Shown here piece by piece: positions 58,571 to 64,000 of a stretch of DNA of 64,000 nucleotides. Source of the stretch: Cryptomeria japonica (taxonomy: Eukaryota > Streptophyta > Pinopsida > Cupressales > Cupressaceae); contig NC_081415.1 of NCBI RefSeq assembly GCF_030272615.1, positions 187,924,270 through 187,988,269 of the forward strand, given 5' to 3'. Under the pieces are notes generated by a model, which was given only the letters and a program-made list of their open reading frames with translations, ran no database searches and had not been told where the DNA came from. The number at the start of each line of letters is the position of its first letter. Position 1 is the stretch's first letter. The translations under genes were made by a program, and so were the position numbers.

Positions 58571-59960
58571 ATGGCCTCAAAAAAAGATTTTGAGGTCGTT
58601 GAAGGTCCCACTGCAACTGTTACTCGCGCTTCTATGACAGTTTTATATGTAGAAGTAAGTAAAATTTTTGTTTTACATGATTTCAAATGATTGAATTATT
58701 GTTCTTATTAGTTTGGTCAATGTTATTGTGATTGTTTAATTGTTTTGATTTAGTACAATAATGATAATGTTCAATTTTATGGTTATTTGATTGTTTAAGA
58801 ACTTTTATTTACATATATATGTAAAATGATTCTATTTAGGACAACCAGTATTAGCGATGGGAAAGAACAAGCAAGGAATGATGGAACAATGAGAGGCTGA
58901 AAAGGAAAGACAAATGCAACATATGAAGAAATTATGGGACATAAGAGCAATGGGACAAGAAGTTACGTCACCCTCAACATCTCAATTCGATTTACTAAAT
59001 GAACATAATGTAATTGAAGAAGAGATCACAATGAATAATCAAACAAATGATGAAGATGCACCAACAACATTTTATTTACCATATGAACCTAATGAAATGA
59101 ATGTACCTAATGCACACAATGCACCAATGTTAACACCTCCTAGAATCATTCATAGGGAACCAAAGTATCTAATTGAAATTGATGAGAATATTTTGAAGCC
59201 AGTGCCCGATAAAATGAATGAATGAACTTATAGGAGAATTGTTAAAAGAATATGGGAAAACTATTTTGAAAACTTAAATCAAACTGCAAGATGCCAATTA
59301 ATTGTTGAAATGATTAAAAATTTGAATTTTAGAGAGACAATGAAAATTCTAGGCCTAAGATCATCCAAAATTCATAGCGAAAGAACTATTGTGAGAAATC
59401 TATTTGATGCATACCAAGATATTGGTTCAAAATCACGTACTAAAGATTCTAATGTTACTAGACATGTTATTACATCAACCATAATGAGCAAGAAAATAAA
59501 AAAATATCATTTGATAAGCAAAACAAGTAAGTCATTAAACATAAGTAGAACAACATTACGTAAATAATTAGATAGGGGGGAGAAAATAGAGGATCCTAAC
59601 AATAATTCTCTTTGGGCGTTCTCGGGTAGACTACCACGCAAAGACAAGGTTGTTGTTGATGCACTAAGAACATTAATAGAAAGTTTTGGCATGAAAACAC
59701 AAGGGTTTCTCCTAACCAAAGAGATGTTGTTAGAAGGCGAATTGAATCTAGAAATCATGAGCCACATGCCAAACACTATTTGGATATGACTCAAACAAAA
59801 TTTTATGAAAGATTCCTTCAAAAGTTTCCTCAAATAAGAATTAGTCAAAGATTTTTTGAAATGGCAAAACCTTTTTTATGTTAAGATTAATCATGTACGC
59901 ACCACATGTTGTTGTAGGATGCATATTGAATTTTCCATGCATTCAATGTCCACCCTTGAC
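58571..59960 (+). pseudogene. Decayed gene with TTCCCR-H motif, candidate DNA-transposon protein
   Basis: Possible exon 1 at 58571-58654 (MASKKDFEVVEGPTATVTRA) ends at GTAAGTAAAA. A possible intron runs to TTCTATTTAG at 58839, though the joined frame is off by one base. From 58857 a frame reads MGKNKQGMMEQ, a stop, then EAEKERQMQHMKKLWDIRAM and an acidic linker. After another stop come IWENYFENLNQTARCQLIVE, RGEKIEDPNNNSLWAFSGRL and PRKDKVVVDALRTLIESFWH. Then VSPNQRDVVRRRI and KFPQIRISQRFFEMAKPF follow. After a frameshift it ends with HVRTTCCCRMHIEFSMH. The R-x-x-CCCR-x-H-x-E/N pattern recalls uncharacterised, transposon-like proteins of plants and algae (weak memory, not checked). I cannot assign a superfamily. 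Confidence 0.55.
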
Positions 59961-61930
59961 TTGACCTATTTTGACTAGAGTTGACTTTTATTTTATGTTT
60001 GATAGACTTATCTAGACTATATTTGATGATTTGGATGATGATTACTCATATGTTTCAGTTACTTACTATTGATGTCAGACACTATTGGGCATGTTCTATT
60101 TTAATGATCTATATGGATGTTGATACTATCATTAGTGATCATGTGATGTGATGGATATATGTATGTGATGATTTTCATATGCTTACTATGTGATGGATCA
60201 TTAATAGATTATGTTGATCATGGATTTGATGTTGATTATGATTATGCTAACCCTATTTCATGGTTACATATGATGAGATGTGTTTGACTATTGTATGATT
60301 GTCTTCGTGAGACGGATGATGTCACATCACTCATTATGAGTGGGATGTGTTGTCATGATTCCCTATCACTTGTCTATTATTAGATATATGCATATGTTTT
60401 ATCATTGTTTTGTGGTTATAGGATCTTGCAGGTACCAGACATCGACTCCACCTAGCTTCATAGGTCTGAGCATGTCTTTAATTCCAATGGTTTATGTGGT
60501 TCGAAGATGACATGAGTTCCTTTCACATACTCTAGGTCTAAGATGTGCACAAGTGTCGTAAGTGTCTTGGCATAATTCTCCACGTCAGTTAGTGAGTTTG
60601 ATCTTTTTAGTATTGTGAGTATGTTTAGAGATGGTTGATTTATTTGATTATGTTTAGATTAATTATGAGTTCCTTGATGTGTGATTTTATAATTAAAAAT
60701 GCTCATTTTAATGTATTTAATTTATTCACCTTGAGTATTTAATTATTTATTTATTTGCCTATGGTTCAATAGTTCATTTGATATTTAATATTTATTTGGC
60801 TCTTTATTTCATTTAGGAGTTTTTCGTTTTAATTTCCCTATTTTATTTATTTATGGCTTATGTTTTATTTATATAGTTGACTTTATTTATTAGTGGGAGT
60901 GTATGAACACATTTGAATAAAATAATAATATCTTCCCACTTAGTTGTATAAGAAGATTTTGTATTACTTTTACCTACCCTCCATTCTCATTGGTTGAATT
61001 TAAAATGGAAAATATAAAAGTAACCTAACATGGGGTTGGTAGAAAATATTACATTTTGGTTTATTTTCATTGGCTAGAGCTTTGCTTTGGATTTCTTTTT
61101 ATTGGGTGGTCTGGGCTTCTTGTTGGGTTACCATTCTTGGTGATTTTCTGCAATACTTGGATTTTGACTTGGTTGTTTTGATTGGTGGAGCTTGTGATTT
61201 GGATTTGGTTTTGGGGCTCTTCATCAAATTTCTTCCATAACTTCTATTTCCAGGTTCGAGCTCTTGTCTCTTGTAAAGATTTTTATTTATCTGTATTCTC
61301 TGTGTCTGCAAAAATTGTTGTTTGTGGGTTTTATTTGGGGAAATGATTTATTATAAAGATTATACTATAGTTTTGAAGAAATATTTATGTGCATGAAATT
61401 TATTATAAAGTTTAACCTTAGGATGGAGGAAAAAATATTTTTTTTTATTGGCTGGTTTGGTTTGCCATGAGTGCACGACTTTGCAACTTTTTGACAATTC
61501 GATTATGTGGAAATCCAACTCTTTTCTTTTGTGATTGATGTCTTTTGGGTGATTATTGGGAAATTTGTTTGTTGGTAGAGAATTTGGGAGAGTTTGTATC
61601 AGATTTGGAGGGATTTGATTGATTTTGTTGTTTTCTAATTTTTGTTTGATTAGAGAGGTACCCTAGTTTTCCATGAGTGAAACAATGATTTGGGAATGAG
61701 TTTTATTTGATTTGGAGCTCTCTGTGAATTGATTTTGGTGAGAATTGAGTTGGGAGCTTTTCAGTTTTGATATTCGATTTTTCCTTCTTAAGTTAATGAT
61801 GCTGCAATTTGTTTGTTTCTAGTATTGAGTCTTTTCAAGGTGACTTTGAGCCATTTGGTTTCAATACTGGATTATTTTTCTATGAATTTTAATTTAAGTT
61901 TGAAACTTAGTCCTTTTTTCATGTTTTATG
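59961..61930 (+). mobile_element. Non-coding, possibly LTR or leader of a gypsy element
   Basis: No credible ORF. TATAAAAG at 61013-61020 has ATTGG (CCAAT-box inverse) motifs at about 60989 and 61071. AT-rich before it and T/G-rich after it, as in LTRs, but no partner LTR, PBS or termini found. Confidence 0.3.
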
Positions 61931-61938
61931 TTCTCTGG

Positions 61939-62136
61939 GACAAATGCGCTAAAAGATTGTGTCAATGCGCTAGAACACTATGTATGCGCTAAGGTTAATG
62001 CGTTAATCTGATTAATGAATGCGTTATAACAGTGGACAAATGCGCTACAACAAAGGATAAATGCGCTACAAAAACTGATAAACGTGTTAAAATAATCGAC
62101 GTACGTGCTAAAATACTGAACATATGTGATAAACGG
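61939..62136. repeat. 21-bp minisatellite with TGCGCTA core, ten units
   Basis: Core TGCGCT or variants (TGCGTT, CGTGTT, CGTGCT, TGTGAT) start at 61945, 61966, 61985, 61999, 62020, 62041, 62062, 62083, 62104 and 62125. Seven of nine intervals are exactly 21 bases. Units decay toward the right. A short ORF across it gives 7-residue repeats (DKCATTK, DKCATKT) purely because 21 is divisible by three. Confidence 0.92.
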
Positions 62137-63240
62137 TCTTTTTTTGGTGTCTTTCTAGTTTGTCCTTCGTGGCATCATTTTCAGATTTGGATTTCATACC
62201 AGAGGCTTTTTGGATGTTTTACGATGATTTCCAGATTATGCATTTAAACAATTTGATTAATCTTTTTTGGTTTTTGCTTCCATGTAATCTTTATGTTGGG
62301 ATTTAGCCTCTATCATGTTGACAAGCCATGGTAGAGAGAGTTGTTTATTGTTCTCGATCCAGCAAGTTGATGTGCCTTGCTGTTGATACTTATTTTATTT
62401 TGATGAGCAGATTTGGTAATCTTATTAATGCATTTTTATGCTATGAGGCTCCTTGATGTTTATTTGGCTTTATGACCTTTGCATGATCATGTATGTGTGT
62501 GGTTGTATAATGATAATTATTTCAAATTTAATTGTTTATATGAGCCTCTTGTTGCATTTTTGTTTGGGCCATCTTAGAGGGAGTGGGCTCCCATGTGATG
62601 ACCGGGGTCATGAGAGATAAGCTTGCATGAGGTTACTTGTAAGGATGCATGAATTCTAGACCACCAGGGCACATTGGGATTTTACCATGATTTTTAAACA
62701 AGTGATAACCTAATAATTAATGGGTTGGGTAGATAGATTCATTAATAAAGATAATAATTGATGTGAGCCTCATGATTTGATCCAAGGGAGGATGTTTTAG
62801 GATAAGCATGAGAAGGCCATTGCTATTGCAAGTCAATATCCCTTGATCTTTCATAGGTTGAGATGGCTCCACATGTCTATTGGGCTAGTGTCTTATGTTG
62901 TTATGTTTTGAGGATGCAATGTGATGACACTCCACTCCTACATGTGTCCCCTTAATGATTTATGATTATGCCTTATTGGAAGCATTTATGTTCTATTGAT
63001 TTGTATGCCTCTGGAAGCTTATTCTTGTTGTATTGTGTGGGTTCTTGCATGAGAGTCCTTGTGTGATTAGTCTCTTTGGTTATAGGTGCCAGCTTAGGTT
63101 TAGAGTGTGTGTTGGGACCTTGTGTCATCTCCTAGCACTGGGGGTGGTTCCTTTGGTTCCACATGGTCGGGTGGTTGGTTCTTTTTAGCCATTGGGATGT
63201 TCTCTTGGATTCTTCATGTGTTGATGCGGATTCTTCTTCA
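62137..63240. other. No gene recognised
   Basis: T/G-rich plus strand, no coding region. Probably continues the non-coding part of the element that contains the 21-bp array. Confidence 0.4.
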
Positions 63241-64000
63241 CGGTGATTATGGATGTATCTTGTAGTAGATTTATGTAATGAATATGATGGAATACATGTA
63301 CTGTAATATTCTTGTATGTAGTAGTTGGAATCTGGTAGTAGGAAGAACTATGATCTTGATGTATTTTATGTACTTGTAATTGTAAGATGGATTGTAGTTG
63401 GAAATTAGGATTATATCATGAATTGTAATGAGGCATTAGGGATGTAATTGTATTATTATAAGGGTGCGATCTTATGTATCTTGGAATTAAAATGGGTTAT
63501 GATTGAAATAGAAATGGATTTGCATCGTGATTTAAATGTATTATTCTATGGAATGTTTAGGATGTAAATCAGAATGTAAAGGAACCTTAGAAGAGGAATA
63601 TTCATAAAGTAAGAAATGAATAAGTTAGAAGATGTTAATTAGGTCTAGTGAAGATGAATGATTCATATAGATGCATTGATAGAAAGGAAGTTATGTATAT
63701 CATGTGAAGAATTGTAAGTAAGAAGTTGTATTAAGATTCTTGCATTATGCATTTGAAATTAATGATAAAGAAGATGATCATGCTAGTATTAGTTGCAATT
63801 GAAGTATGTTTAATTGGATTAGTAAAGATGGATTATATCTATGAATTAGGATTGCATTATCATAAAATGGAAAAGAGCCTGTAGATAGGAAATGTTGGGT
63901 TAAAACACATTTATATTTGGTGCATAAAATAAATGTAGGATTATGGGGTTGTCTTGCATTTTTAAAGAAGGAATGTAATATGCTAGTAGAAGGGTATAAT
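63241..64000. other. C-poor, purine/T-rich sequence, no gene
   Basis: The plus strand is strikingly short of C, with many GGAT, GTAATTGTA and GAATG words. No ORF or repeat unit resolved. Confidence 0.5.

Noticed and set aside
62032-62247. ORF with 7-residue DKCAT repeats
   Set aside because: The repeat follows from the 21-bp minisatellite being a multiple of three; no start context or neighbours support translation.

Overview
This 64 kb window looks like intergenic and transposon-rich DNA of a large seed-plant nuclear genome. It is AT-rich. It holds one plant immune-receptor-type gene and is otherwise nearly filled with decayed Ty1/copia, Ty3/gypsy and LINE retroelements, nested in each other, with microsatellites and anonymous dispersed repeats. 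The loose, deeply decayed nesting and the style of the gag and accessory ORFs suggest a gymnosperm (conifer-like) genome. That is inference; nothing in the window is diagnostic of species. I see no tRNA, rRNA or CRISPR, and no bacterial operon structure.

Layout. 0-3 kb: a leucine-rich-repeat receptor-like protein gene (RLP) on the minus strand. It has a compact promoter (TATA box, two W-boxes), seven almost identical LRR units, and one in-frame stop that splits an otherwise open ~890-codon frame. 3.2-4.7 kb: first copy of a repeat family I call R1. 5.9-6.9 kb: chromovirus-type gypsy integrase relic (minus). 9.3-11.2 kb: copia gag, PBS and LTR (minus). 12.3-18.7 kb: gypsy element (plus) with gag fused directly to integrase by an internal deletion, then a cluster of four hairpins, then a ~1,000-codon accessory ORF I do not recognise. 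19.7-23 kb: a second gypsy fragment (plus) with protease, a G-patch-like motif, RT and partial RNase H. 23.8-26.4 kb: a small terminal-inverted-repeat element, R1 copy 2 and a gypsy LTR. 27-29 kb: a minus-strand LTR element encoding a coiled-coil Gag with four zinc knuckles. 29.8-32 kb: a short non-coding LTR element. 33.2-36 kb: telomere-like repeats and a GA-rich repeat family R2 (copy 1, inverted). 36.4 kb: a tiny RLP relic. 37-41.2 kb: a copia pol relic (minus) interrupted by a truncated non-LTR-like insertion. 41.2-43 kb: R2 copy 2. 43-47.7 kb: a copia-like element with gag-protease-pre-integrase joined to a coiled-coil ORF and with two unlike LTRs. 47.7-52 kb: two LINE fragments flanking R1 copy 3. 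52-56 kb: R1 copy 4, split by a MITE whose empty site is visible in the other R1 copies. 56-58.3 kb: R2 copy 3. 58.5-60 kb: a decayed gene with a Cys-Cys-Cys...His motif that may be an undescribed DNA transposon protein. 60-64 kb: LTR/leader-like DNA holding a striking 21-bp-phased minisatellite.

No multi-gene pathway is present. The host-relevant unit is the RLP gene. The retroelement parts fit together as gag, protease, RT, RNase H and integrase modules of several families. The recurring theme is accessory coiled-coil or unknown ORFs carried next to, or in place of, normal retroelement genes. All homology statements are from reading translated sequence by eye against remembered family patterns; no database search was run.
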